This document shows positions 45,578 through 56,742 of a stretch of DNA of 64,000 nucleotides, one piece after another. The translations under genes and the position numbers were made by a program. The stretch's first letter is position 1. Each line of letters starts with the position of its first letter. The stretch comes from Entoloma clypeatum (Eukaryota > Basidiomycota > Agaricomycetes > Agaricales > Entolomataceae): contig OY751489.1 of assembly GCA_963565915.1 (NCBI GenBank), forward strand, positions 4,712,001 to 4,776,000, given 5' to 3'. The notes beneath the pieces were generated by a model, which made no database searches, was not told where the DNA came from, and worked only from the letters and a program-made list of their open reading frames with translations.

Positions 45578-45647
45578 CTCGCTGTGTTCCATCTGCGAAC
45601 ACAAGGTGTAAGTTACAACTACCCTCCTCGCACACATCAAAGCTATC

Positions 45648-46242
45648 ATGAAGCTCATTTTGTCTCTCACCGCCGTCTTCACCCTCGTCGCCAACCTAGC
45701 CTTGGCCGCTCCTCCCTCCGTCCATGCTAGGGTATGGGAATCCCCGCGCTCTATAACTTCTCAGCTGACCTTGGCCGTGTCCCCAGAAAATGGAATGCCC
45801 TCCAGACGCACTCCGTGCACTTCCTTTCTTCCGAGCAGACAAAGACCAGATCGACCATTTGTACTCCACAGACGCCCTGCAGATCGAAGGATTCGTTAGC
45901 AAATCCGGATACAAAGCGAATGGTTCAGTGGGCAAAATATTTTCCAAGCCATTATCCGGCACCATTCCTCTTCACCGCCTTTACAACATTGTCTCGAAAG
46001 ACCACACATATACGATCAACATCGCAGATATGCCCAAGTTAGTCAACCAAGGGTACCATAGCGAGGGTATAGCCGGCTACATCCTCGGTTATCCTTGTCA
46101 AATCCGTGGGTATCGCGTGGTCCAGCTCTATCGTTTAGTACACAGCAGTAAAGAACCCGCCCATTCATTGTTAACCACCGATGTTTCTGAACTACCGGCC
46201 GGCTATGTGGTAGACAACTCTGTTGGCTATGTTCTCACTTAA
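45648..46242 (+). CDS. Small secreted protein, DUF5648-type
   Basis: 179 aa from two exons, 45648-45731 and 45787-46242 (intron 55 nt, in phase). Starts with a clear signal peptide, MKLILSLTAVFTLVANLALA, with likely cleavage after ALA and before APP. The mature part has the DUF5648 pattern: a PLxRLYN strand (IPLHRLYNIVSKDHTYT) followed by GYHSEGIAGYILGY and a second VQLYRLV...HSLLTT unit. These repeats occur in secreted and hydrolase-linked proteins. Function is unclear; a cell-surface or glycan-binding role is possible. Short, Cys-poor (two Cys in the mature part). Confidence 0.82.
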
Positions 46243-47149
46243 TATGTTTTTATCAACGCCACTCCGAGTCGTTCTGCAACATATTCTATGTTGAATATCA
46301 TCGCTACAGCGTTCTCTCGGTATCACAACTATTTTTACCTTCTTCACGATCTGTCGAGTCTCCATTGCTCCACTCTTTCCGTGGCATTTCCATAGTATAA
46401 AAGCTGTAGATTATGTCTAGAATAACTATCGAGTTCCTCTTTTCTCTTCCCATTTCTTTCCAATTCTCTACAGGTTATGGGCCCCGTCTGCTCTACTTTT
46501 TTATTTTTATTTTTATTATTATCAGATTTATTGTGCTGGAGGAACCGAGTTCCTATGGTACACATTACATGCAGACAGGTAGATAAGTGGGCAAGCATGG
46601 AGTAGGTGGTGTGTTAAGTCAATGCTCAGGTTACTGTAGTATTACAACCGTAGGTTCACATAACACGTAACACGGGGTCATGAACTGAACCTATATGACC
46701 CTCGTAGCACATAACATACCTCCATGAATATGTTCCAAAAGTAACATATTATTTATTTTTTCTGACTACCAAATGCCACAGGCTCTAGTGATTGGGATTC
46801 AGTGTTTCCCTGAGTCTGAATGCCATTTTTTGTTTGAATGGTGACAGGGTGGAATTTTAAAGCCTTCAGGAGCACAAATTGAGAAGATTATCTGTTAAAA
46901 ATGAATGAATTTCTGGCTGTAACGCATGACACAGGCTTGTGAACCCCGTCCTGGTGAACCTATTGCGTAACATGTAACATGGTGTGAATCTATGGTCATA
47001 ATACTGCAGTATTCCAGCATGCTCCATGTGTTGAACTACAAGAGCCGCAGAATGCCATGTCCCCCCACTGACTAGGCAGCGGAGAATGAACAGGCTGGCA
47101 TATCCTCCACCGTTTTGGACCACGCTCCCCTGTTAACTCCTGAGAAAGG
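46243..47149. other. Intergenic, AT-rich, before the LINE
   Basis: No gene. T/A-rich low complexity at 46495-46525. Confidence 0.5.
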
Positions 47150-47429
47150 TGTGGCATTTCATGTGTGTGGTGGGTCGTGTGGGCAGGCTACAGGTCTGCA
47201 GAGTGGAAAGGGTAGGGGCGACCTCAACATGTGCCTACTGGTTGGGGGGCAGGGGGCAGGATGAGGGGCGTGACAGGTGTCAGCGGCCAGTTCAGATATC
47301 TTGTGTGGCAGGTGGAGCGAAGCGTTTCGAGGACTGGATGAAGTTGAGGAGGGGCTTGAGTGCAGAGGGATCAGATAGGAGGAAGGGGATGGACTCAGCT
47401 TTGCGTTGTAGTTTGCATCTTAGTGTATG

Positions 47430-47699
47430 TCACTTGTGTTGGTAGTGAGGGCAGGTAATGAGGAAGTGGTGGACCGTCTCAGGGACCAGTTTGCAGCAGT
47501 GGGGGCATGTGGGGGTCTCGGGACGACGTATGCGGAAGAGATGCTGGTTCAGCGGGCAGTGGCCTGTCCTGAGTTGGGTGAGGATAGCTGATTGCCAGCA
47601 GTTGAGGTTGGTGATGAGTTTCAGGTATTTCTTCAATGGGAGTGTCTTGTCAATGGCGCTCATGTAGGGGAAGCATGGGGATGATCTCCAGCAATGCAA
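47430..47699 (-). pseudogene. LINE ORF2 C-terminal Cys-rich motif
   Basis: LTQLRTGHCPLNQHLFRI then CPHCCKLVPETVHHFLITCPHY: the CCHC-type end of Tad-family ORF2 proteins. Confidence 0.75.
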
Positions 47700-47825
47700 C
47701 CATTGGGACTTGAGGTTGGAAAGATGGGTTTGGTGGAGGGCAGTTAGGCTTTTGGGGAGGGGTTTTCTCCAGAGAAAGGTTGGGAGGAGGGGGCGCGCTC
47801 GAGGTTCCTTGGGCAGCTTGTTCAG

Positions 47826-48524
47826 CTAGTTTGTCTGCCCCTTCGTTTGGTGCAAAGTTGATGTGTCCAGGCGTCCAGTGTATTTGGAGATCAATCGCGT
47901 CTTTTGAGGGGCGAGTCGATGTGTCCAGGCATCCAGTGTATTTGGAGATTGATCACATCTTTTCGGGGCGCTTGCCTTTTCTCGATGGTTGGGCAGGGGT
48001 TCAGTTACCTTTCTATCTGTGCTGGGTGGCGTGGAGCCTCTCTGCGGCATTGTGGACACGGTCAAGGAGGTGGTGGGCTGGGTGGGGTCACTGGTTGTTG
48101 AGGGCCTGTATGGCTGCTTGGCTGTCTGAGCTGATGACAATGAAGGTGTGAAGGGGGGTCTGGAGGGTGGTTAGCATGTGAAGAGTGAGCGTCAAGCCTA
48201 CAATTTCGGCTTCATAGACTGTGTGGTTTGATGCTGAGCCTAGGTGGTATTGGAGGTGCTGGGATTCGGTGGTGTCGGTGTAAAGAACTGCGGAGGCCCC
48301 GATTTTGTCCTTGAAGCCTGACCCGTCGCAGTAAACAGTCACATGGGCTTTGTGGTGGTTGTCCTCAGCTGCAGATAGGGCTGATAGTTTGTCCTCGGGT
48401 ATGTGAGTGGTGAAGGATGGGATGTAGTTTGGCTGATGACAGGTTGGTGAGATTTGCTCCAGTAGCGAGGGGTCGCAGTCCAGGTCATTGAGAAGGTTGT
48501 GTAGGGGGGATCTGTGTCTGCGCA
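47826..48524 (-). pseudogene. LINE RNase H domain, broken
   Basis: VYCDGSGFKDKIGASAVLY (first Asp), a YEAEIVGLTLTL helix (Glu) and SSDSQAAIQAL (Asp) are intact in 48088-48524. The end motif WTPGH...NEGADKLAEQAA lies near 47830-47880 and is affected by a tandem duplication of about 58 bp (47860/47918). Confidence 0.75.
47860..47976. repeat. Tandem duplication of about 58 bp inside LINE RNase H
   Basis: GATGTGTCCAGGCGTCCAG starts at 47860 and, with one change, at 47918. The copies differ by several transitions. Confidence 0.75.
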
Positions 48525-49138
48525 TAGTGTTTCGAGGTCCAGTTTACTTTCATTGGTTTCAGACTGAGACTGGACGGAACCGAACCGGTGAAAGACCGGA
48601 CCACCAGTCTCAGTCTTTAAGGTTTCGGATCACAACCGGTTTCCGGTTTGTCTTTTTTCAGGATTTTCAGAGACCGCTAAAAAACCGGTTTGAACCGGTT
48701 TAAACCAGTCTGTGACCAAAGGTCACCCACAGTTGGTATACTCACCAACTGCAGTTAAACTCCGAGTTTTTCAGTGATTCTTTGACCAAAATTTGACATC
48801 AAAAAAAATTTTAAAAAAAACCGCAGTTGGTATACTGATGAACTGGGGTTCAATCTTGAATTTTTTGATGATTCTTTGATATCAAAAACCCAAATAAAGT
48901 CAAACAATCATCAAAAACTCAAAAAACACACCACGGTTGGTGAGTATACCAACCGTGGGTGAAGACTGGTCTGAACCGGTCTTGGTTTCATTCTATCTGA
49001 GAAACAGAACCGGTATGACTGGTTTCACATGGTCCGGTTCAGTTTTTTCAAGATCATGTGAACCAAAAAATCGGTATCGGTCTCAGTCTCTAAATTTTGA
49101 GGGTCAAAAACTGGACCGAATCGGACCTTTAAACACTA
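48525..49138. mobile_element. hAT-type MITE, copy 1 (614 bp)
   Basis: Ends TAGTGTTTCGAGGTCC and, inverted, TAGTGTTTAAAGGTCC (14 of 16). Flanked by the 8-bp duplication TCTGCGCA (48517-48524 and 49139-49146). No ORF. Rich in ACCGGTT motifs and contains hairpins around GTTGGT-ATACTC-ACCAAC. An 8-bp duplication and TAGNG ends fit the hAT superfamily. Confidence 0.88.
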
Positions 49139-49146
49139 TCTGCGCA

Positions 49147-50882
49147 TGAAGCGTCTGGCGGCCTTGTGGACTGGGGTGTGGAGGGGGTGGGTAGGAGGAA
49201 GCGAGGCGAGGCAGAGTGTGGCTTGGTGGAGGACTTTGTTGAGGAGTAGGTCTACAGGGAGTAGGTTAGCATGTGTGTCTAGAGTGTCACCTGCTGTGGT
49301 GTTTAGGGCTCCTGTGATGAGCTTGGCTGCATGCTGCTGTGCTGGGGCTAGTTTGTTGGAGACGGCAACTGAGCCTGTACACTTCTTGCTGGAGGGAGAG
49401 GGGCGGATCCTGGTATACCAGACATCTGCTGCGTAGGTGAAGGCAGGGACGGCTACCGTGTTGTATAGTTGGCGGATTCGGTGCACCGGCATTCCTCCTG
49501 ACATCTTGAAGAGGTGAGAAACTTGGTTGGTCCACCAGGTCGCGTTGGCGGACACCTTGTGGTGGTGGGTGGTCCAGCATAATTTTGAGTCAAAGATGAC
49601 GCCGAGGTATTCATACATGGGGACGGTCTTGATAGTCTGTGTCATGAACGAGCCATCTTGGTTGGGTCTAGAGAGGACCAAGTCAGTTGGTATGTGATCA
49701 TGAGGAGTGTGTGGAAAGTTCATGAGGGCTAGCTTGGATAATTCAAACAGGGAGTTGTGTGAGGATGACCAGGCAAAGCCGCCGTCTGGTCACTCCATAA
49801 TGTCCCTGATCATGGCATGTGAGTCTTTGAGGGTGTCTGCAACCGCCAGGACCATGGAGTCGTCCACGAATCCCAGTGATGTTTTGTGTTTTTGGGATGA
49901 GTGGGGCATTGTAGAAGCATAAAGGAGCATGGAGAGGAGGCAGCCTTGGGTGGTGCCATTGACGATGTCGATGGGTGCGGAGGTGTAGTTGTCAAACTTG
50001 AGACATGTCTTTCTGCCAGACAGCATGCGGTTGGTGAGTTTGACGTAGCATGTCAGTACCCCCTGAGCTTTCATGTTGTAGATGAGTTGGGTTTTGACCG
50101 TGTTCAGAAAGGCACCTTGGACGTCAAGAAAGAGGGCTGCGGCTATCCTTCCCACTCTCCAGGCATCCTTGACTTTGTGTGTGAGTGAGTGCATGGTGTC
50201 GGACATACAGCGACCGGGTCTGCTGCCGAATTGGCCGGGGGGTAGCATGTGGTGTTGTTCTGCAAGGTGCGAGAGGTCAGCTGCGACAAGAGTAGACAGG
50301 AGCTTACCAATGGTGTCAAGGAGGCTGATTGGCCAGTATGCCTTAGTGACATTGTAGGCTGGTTTATCAGCTTTGCATAGTACCAGGATAGTTGAGGTTA
50401 GCCAGCATTGGTGGTAGACATCAAGATTGAGGACAGCTCTGTAGATATAAGAGAGATGATCTATTGATGGCTTCGCGGATGTGGTGGCGGGTGAAGAAGC
50501 AGATGCTGGGAAGAGGGGGTGGGTGGGAGGAGTTTGTTGGGGTTGGTGAGTGGACAGGTGGGGGTGGGAAGAAGGAGGCAGCCAGGGCTTGGGCCTTTGC
50601 GTTGTTGGTTAGGGCATCGGGGGAGGAGCTGTCGTTCGAGGTCTTGAGGGTCAGGATGCAGGCGCTGGATAGGTTGGAAGGGGTATCAGTGACATATTTG
50701 TTTGCCTGGTATATTTGCTGGGGGGAGATGTTTGCAAGCCATTCTGTCCAGTGGGATGCAGCTGCATTGTCGATTGCCTTGGCAAATTCACAAGAGATCT
50801 TCTTGTGTTCTTTGATGGTGGGATGGTCACAGATGTCTCTGAAGCGGTGAGCCTGGTAGCTGAGTTTGTTTTTCTGCTTCTT
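49147..50882 (-). pseudogene. LINE reverse transcriptase, broken
   Basis: Palm motifs include QFGSRPGRCMSDTMHSLTH, ALFLDVQGAF (motif A Asp), NGTTQGCLLSMLLY and LGFVDDSMVL (motif C, FVDD), then YEYLGVIFDSKLCW in the connection. Encoded by 49790-50248 and 49136-49723 in different frames. Non-functional. Confidence 0.78.
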
Positions 50883-51170
50883 TGTTGAGGCGACGCTAAG
50901 TCAAACGACGTCGCGAGCCCAAACTTAAGAACGAAGTGGAAAATGTGAAGTGAACTGAATTGCCCAGAGACCCAGCGGGAATCTCAAGAGAACAAGCTAT
51001 CGAATACAAGTGAAAGTACTCTACTTATATATGTAAATTCCATGAGGCTGCATTGTGGCAGCGTCATGCTGCGTGATAATGATAAGATGTCCTCATGTGC
51101 GATATGATGTAGATAAGATAAGATCGAGATAAGATAAGATAAAGTGAAAAGTGAAAATACGATCATAACA
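50883..51170 (-). repeat. 3' LTR of Gypsy element 3
   Basis: 288 bp; differs from the other LTR at one visible position (A here, G there, near 51042/56902). Preceded in sense by the polypurine tract GAAAGGGGGTAA. Confidence 0.92.
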
Positions 51171-51181
51171 TTACCCCCTTT

Positions 51182-54100
51182 CTAGATCTCGACTTCCAGG
51201 CGAGATATGATGTCGTCCGGGGTGTTCGTGAAATTTTCATATGGTTTAAATTCCAATCCTTCAAAGATGTTTGCGCGTAAGCGCCGAGGTGCATTCGGGT
51301 TTAATTTAAAGAAGTCCTCCACCGCTTCCTTGGCATGTTCTAGGTGATCCTCGGGTTCCCACGTGTTGTGGTCCTGAGTCAGACCCTCCCATTGCACTAA
51401 ATATTCCAGTTTTCCTCTCTTCAACCTTGAGTCAATAACTTTTGCGACATCGTACTCCTCTTCGCCATTGATAACTATCGGGTTTGGTGCCTGCACCCTT
51501 TGTGACATAAATAGTGGTTCCTTAAATAATCGGACTCGTGATACATTGATGACCGGGTGGATTTTCCAGGTTTTCGGTAATTTAAGTTCTACGGCGTGTG
51601 ACGAAATGATTTTGGTTATGGTATAGGGTCCAATCCATCGTTCGGCAAGTTTCTTTAAGGGTCGGTTCAACTTCAGGTCTTTAGTCGATAACCAAACTTT
51701 GTCGCCAACTTGGTAAACTGGTGCATCACCCCGTTTCAGGTTCGCATACCGTTCCATCTCTTCTCGTGCTTTTACTAGCGCCGCTTCCGCCTCCTCATGA
51801 ATCTTCTTCATTCGCTCTGCGAATTCTTTTGCCGGTTCTGACTTTTCTGCCCTCCGAGGTTCTACGCCCATCCTAGGGTTAAACCCATAATTTACATAGA
51901 ACGGCGAAAACTGAGTTGCCGTGTGAATTTTATTATTATAGGCGAACTCCGCGGTTGCCATCCATTCGGGCCAATCTGTTTGCCGATGGGAAATAAATGA
52001 TCTTAGATATTGTTCCAACTCCTGGTTGATGCGTTCCGTCTGTCCGTCTGTTTGCGGATGATACGCCGTTGATAATTTAGTTGTGATCCCCAATATTTTA
52101 TTTAGTTCCTTCATAAATATTGCCGCAAATTGTGGTCCTCGATCTGACGTTAATGATTCTGGCAATCCATGAAGTTTCCAGACTTCGTCCCGATATAGTT
52201 TAGCTAATCCTTCTGCTGAGACTTCATCGCGTGTTTTGATAAAGTGTGATTGCTTTGTTGATCTGCAAGCCACGACTAATACTGCGTTGTACCCCTGAGC
52301 TTCTGGGAGTCCTACGATAAAATCTGCTGTAACATGTTTCCATGGTCCTGCATGTTCCGTGTTTGCTTTTAATTTACCGGCTAGCGGTTGAGGCACGTTT
52401 TTTGATCGTTGACATCTGTCGCAGCCCTCGACGTATGCTTTGACCATGTTTGTAATACTAGGCCACCAATAATTTCGTGTAACCAATTCCAGGGTCTTCC
52501 ACTGCCCTGGGTGTCCTGCAACTGGGTTGTCGTGGTGTAATTTAATTATTTCCTCCCTTAGTTCCTGACTTTTCGGAACATAAACTTTTCCTCAATGTAA
52601 CCAGAGTCCCTGCTCTTCGTGCCATTCATCTGCGCGCAATGTTTTGGTATTTGTCTTTTTTAACTCTTCCACTGCTTTCAACACTTGTTCATCAAACTCC
52701 TTGGCATCCCTGATGTGTTTTAATAGTTTACTTTCTTGTCCATCAATAAGTATGTGACCTCAATCCATTGCTCGCAAGTGGAAGTATTCCGGTTTTAATA
52801 ATGTTACGTCTTCGTTGTCATTTTCCACCCCCTTTCTATGATCGACCCTTCTCGAAAGAGCGTCCGCCTTTCCCATTGAGGTGCCAGCTTTGTGTATTAA
52901 TTTAAAGTTGAAGCGTGTTAGATACAACGCCCAGCGTGCTTGTCTGCGATTAAGCTTTCGTCCCTGCATGAAGTACTCGAGGTTTTTATGATCGGTCCAG
53001 ATCTCGACCTCATGTTTGGCTCCTTCAAGGTGGTGTCTCCATGCTTCCAGCGCTCGAATTATGCCCAGCATTTCTTTATCGTGTACGTCATAATTTCGTT
53101 CCACATCATTTAATCCTTTAGATAGAAAGGCACATGGCCTCCATTTCTCATCCTCGCATTCCATAGATAGAATTGCTCCTGTAGCAAAGTCCGATGCGTC
53201 TGATTCTACTCTCAACTTCCGATCCGGATCGGGAGATACTAATATAGGTGCTTTCGTAAATATTTTTTTTAGCATATCAAACGCTTCCTCCTGTTCCTCT
53301 TTCCAATTCCAGATTGTTTCTTTCCTTGTTAATTTATGTAGTGGCCCTGCCACTTTAGAGAAGTCCTTGACAAATCTTCGATAGAAATTGGCCAATCCTA
53401 GAAACGACTGGACTTCTTTGACTTTTGTTGGTTTCGGCCATTGTTTGATGGCGTCTACTTTTGAAGGATCCATTCGAATTCCGTCTTTCCCAATAATTAA
53501 CCCTAAGAACTCTATTTCGTTTTGGTCAAAGAAACATTTTCCTGGTTTTAAGAATAAGTCGTTTTCTCGTAATCTTTTTAGAATTTCCTCCACGATTTCA
53601 CTGTGTCCTTTTTCTCCTTCAGTTGCTACCAATATATCATCGATATAGATAACTACGTCTCCTTGATCAATCAAGTCTCTAAATATGTCGTTCATCATAG
53701 TTTGAAACGTGCTTGGGGAATTATTTAATCCGAAGAACATAACTGTTGGTTCGAAAGCTCCATCTGGGGTTGTGAATGCCGCTTTCCACTCGTCTCCTTC
53801 TTTGATGCGTACATTGTTATACCCCCATCTGAGGTCCATTTTGGTAAACCTTTTCTTTCCCTTTAATTTATCGATCAATTCCGGAATCAACGGGAGTGGA
53901 TAATTATTGCGAACGGTCCAGCTGTTAATGTGTCGGTAATCCTGTACCATTCGTTTCTTTCCGTCTTTTTTGGGTATAAAGAATACTGGCGAAGTTTGTG
54001 GTGACTTGGTAGGTCGAATATATCCTTTGCGTAATTGATCGTTTACAAATTCGGATACTTCTTTCCTTTCATCCGGTGACAGGGGATAGACTTTGGCCTT

Positions 54101-55116
54101 CTTTGGTACGAAATCCGGTTTTAAGTCTATAGCGTGGTCCCATGGTTTCCTGACTGGTAATCTCTCCGATGCTTTCTTTTCAAAGACTGATAGATATTTG
54201 TGATATTTCCGGGGGACAACCTGTTCTGCCGGTACTTCATCTGAGGGTTCTCCTTTAGCTGCCCTGAGCGTGTGGATTACTTCCTCCTCCATTTCTTCCT
54301 CATTTCCTTCTACTACTTCTTCCATTCTTCCGCCCCATCTGGTTCTTGCAGTTTTATTTAAATAACGTGTTCGACGCATGCCACATTCTTCTGGACATCT
54401 TGATAGTTTAATTTCCGCCTTTTCCCAATCGATTTCTGGATTATGGCGTTTCAGCCAGGTATGTCCAACAATAATTTTAGCTTTCCCTAGGTTGCATGCC
54501 TCAAACACGGCTATCTCCACATGTCCTTTATACCGCATAGCCATGACTGCTTCATGCGTGATCGAACCTCCTTGGTTAAGCGTGCCATCAACGTTGTAAA
54601 CCCGAATGGGGAAAGGTAGTTCCCTTAATTTAATGTTGTTCCTTTTGGCGAAGTCCAGATCTATGAACATCCCTGTCGCCCCTGAGTCTAATAATGCTTC
54701 AACATCAAATGTGCGTTTGTCCTGCAACGTTTCCAGCGTGATTTTCATCATAAGCTCCTTTTCCAAAGAAGCGGATCGAATAAAAGATGGTTCCCCCATA
54801 GAGTCCGTTTGCCTAGTTAAATTATCTGATTCTTTGTCACAGGGAATTAAGCATTCATCCGTAGGGGACGAACCAAGCCTCGTTTCTGAGGGCTCCCCAA
54901 TGATATAGTTTACAAGTGTATCTAAGTCCGATTCATCTTTTTTTGGTTTTTCTTTCCTACTAGGTTTATCTAATAGTATTTTATTGTACGTAACTGCAGC
55001 ATCCGTAAGTTTCTGAAACCAAGATTTTACAATGTCCTTATGTACGTAAGAGTCTATAGGCAAACATTCATATCGATTTGTCAGAGCCAGCGGGGGATTT
55101 ACTGGTTGACGTTCAC
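51182..55116 (-). pseudogene. pol: Pol of Gypsy element 3 (two in-frame TGA codons)
   Basis: One continuous frame except for two TGA codons at about 52760-52762 (after HLRAMD) and about 52592-52594 (before GKVYVPK). Protease with DSGATGMFIDLDFAK, RT with KKDGKKRMVQDYR and VIYIDDILVATE, RNase H with ESDASDFATGAIL and [13 protein letters not shown] finger, integrase core (ADFIVGLPEA, TSDRGPQFAAIF, HPQTDGQTERINQELEQ), chromodomain (YLVQWEGLTQDHNTWEPEDHLEHA) near the C-terminus. No frameshift seen. If the two TGA codons were once CGA, this is a copy silenced by two transitions. Confidence 0.92.
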
Positions 55117-56187
55117 AAAACCCTGCTGCCCAGCAGCTTGTCCATTGTTCTGACCATTGGGATTCGGCGCAGGCGCGCCAATCACACCCCTTGGTCCATT
55201 TGCAGCTTGTCGTGCTTGACGCCTTGCCGTGATTTGTCGTAAGATTTCTTCTTCCTCATGTTCGTCGATTTGTTCAATCACAGCCGCTCGCACCTTGCGT
55301 TGTGGCTGTCTGCATTCCCGGGCGAAATGCCCCTGTCCTCCGCAATTGTAACAATTACCAGGCGCTCGGCGCTGGTTTCTATCAACCTCCATAGCATTGG
55401 GATCTCGGCGTCCCTGACCTTGCTGTCCGTTTTGCTGCAGGGCTCGGTACCCCCCGTTCTGTTGTTGTCCAAATGGTCGCTGCTGATTCTGTTGGTTTGC
55501 GGGCCGATTGCCCCAACCAGTTCTCTGCTGTCCAAAATTGTTGCCGGTCCTCATGCCCGGTCTTGCCGCGTAAGTTTCCTCTGCTCTTCCGATTGCTAAA
55601 ATTTCCTCACACGTGTCTTGCACGGTGGTCTGTCGTCTTCCCTGCTGGAACATTTGTTGTATGATCGAATCCTTGGTGTTCCTTTCTAGCAGAGATATCC
55701 CATGCATTTCCTCAATTTGGCCTTTGATGACCAACGTTCCAAATTGTGTAATAAAATCGTCCACCCGCATGTTTCCTTGTTTAAAGGTTTCGATTTTGGC
55801 ACGTGCCCATTCTATTTCTGTTGCTGATTGGAATCTTGATGTCACCTCTCTCATTAATTGCTGGAACGTGGGCCATTGTTCTGATTCCATGCACTGCCTC
55901 AAGCGTGTTTCCCCATAGGTGCCGGCTGTAGCGCCTTCCAGGCGAGACCATACTGCAATGCAAATTTCTTCCTGTCCTTGGAACAGGTCCCGATTGACCC
56001 TGATCCATGCCAGCATCTTTGTCCACCATACTCCGAACGTTGCCTTGGCCCCATTGTACTTGCCGGGGTCTGCAGCGATTTCTAGTCGTCTTCCATTGGG
56101 ACGCGGGGCGGCGGGATTATGAGCGGGAGGAGGGAGAGGGGGATTGGGAAGGGGATTGTCGAACTCGTCGTCGTTGTTGTCGGCCAT
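55099..56187 (-). CDS. gag: Gag of Gypsy element 3
   Basis: 362 aa, intact. Pro/Asn-rich start, capsid region (residues about 40-210), Gln/Asn/Gly-rich linker, then one CCHC knuckle CYNCGGQGHFAREC near residue 285. Start ATG at 56187, about 550 bp after the 5' LTR. Near its end CAG GGT TTT contains the slippery heptamer G GGT TTT. Gag alone should form particles; Gag-Pol would need the -1 shift. Confidence 0.9.
   Translation of the reverse strand: MADNNDDEFDNPLPNPPLPPPAHNPAAPRPNGRRLEIAADPGKYNGAKATFGVWWTKMLAWIRVNRDLFQGQEEICIAVWSRLEGATAGTYGETRLRQCMESEQWPTFQQLMREVTSRFQSATEIEWARAKIETFKQGNMRVDDFITQFGTLVIKGQIEEMHGISLLERNTKDSIIQQMFQQGRRQTTVQDTCEEILAIGRAEETYAARPGMRTGNNFGQQRTGWGNRPANQQNQQRPFGQQQNGGYRALQQNGQQGQGRRDPNAMEVDRNQRRAPGNCYNCGGQGHFARECRQPQRKVRAAVIEQIDEHEEEEILRQITARRQARQAANGPRGVIGAPAPNPNGQNNGQAAGQQGFVNVNQ
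55117..55123 (-). promoter_or_regulatory. Candidate -1 ribosomal frameshift site, gag/pol of element 3
   Basis: Sense G GGT TTT in correct register, 15 nt before the gag TAA. A -1 slip leads straight into the open frame QPVNPPLALTNRYECLPID that runs into pol. Confidence 0.6.
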
Positions 56188-56730
56188 GTTGTGTGAGCAA
56201 TAGTGCTTTGTAGCGGGCGCGCGACCCTGTTCTGCTACTTAAGCGAAAAAGAAAACCTAAAAAAGAAAACCCAAAGAACGATCTGTTTACCCAGGCAGCC
56301 GAAATGCCCGAATAAAGGAAGATCTGGGAAAAATGAAAACCACGCGGTCAACACCCCTACGCGCGCTGGTTCTGTCGAATCCGGGAAAAGATCGGGGGTT
56401 GGAACATCTTTTGAGAACTAAACGTGCGCGACCTTCTTTTCCAAGTCGCCACACGCGCCAGCAGCTTTCCCGAAGGTCAGTTGCGTCGGCCTTTGGTCAC
56501 CTCGACACGGGACGGGCTCAACGTTTCCCTGTGTGTCTCGAACGGCAACGCTAGTTATAGTGGGTGCACCAAGCGTTTCTCTTCTTATCCCTGAAGTCCG
56601 GGAGGTCCCCCTTAACGCTAGGGTCCGCGTGTAATGGCGAGGTGTGACTTTTAACGCAAAAGCACGAAACGGCGGGGATAGTGATGGTGATGTGGGAAGT
56701 GTGTGTGTTTGGGCGGGCGATGATGATAAG

Positions 56731-56740
56731 AGCTTGTTCT
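56731..56740 (-). promoter_or_regulatory. Self-priming primer binding site of element 3
   Basis: Sense AGAACAAGCT, two bases after the LTR end, perfectly complementary to AGCTTGTTCT inside the LTR (56849-56858). Fits Tf1/sushi-type self-priming rather than a tRNA primer. Confidence 0.6.
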
Positions 56741-56742
56741 TC

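Larger units (their letters stand above)
44147..45647. other. Intergenic between DUF2235 pseudogene and secreted-protein gene
   Basis: No gene recognised in 1.5 kb. Contains an uninterrupted G run at 44451-44469 and TATA-like ATATATAAAA near 45069-45078. Confidence 0.5.
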
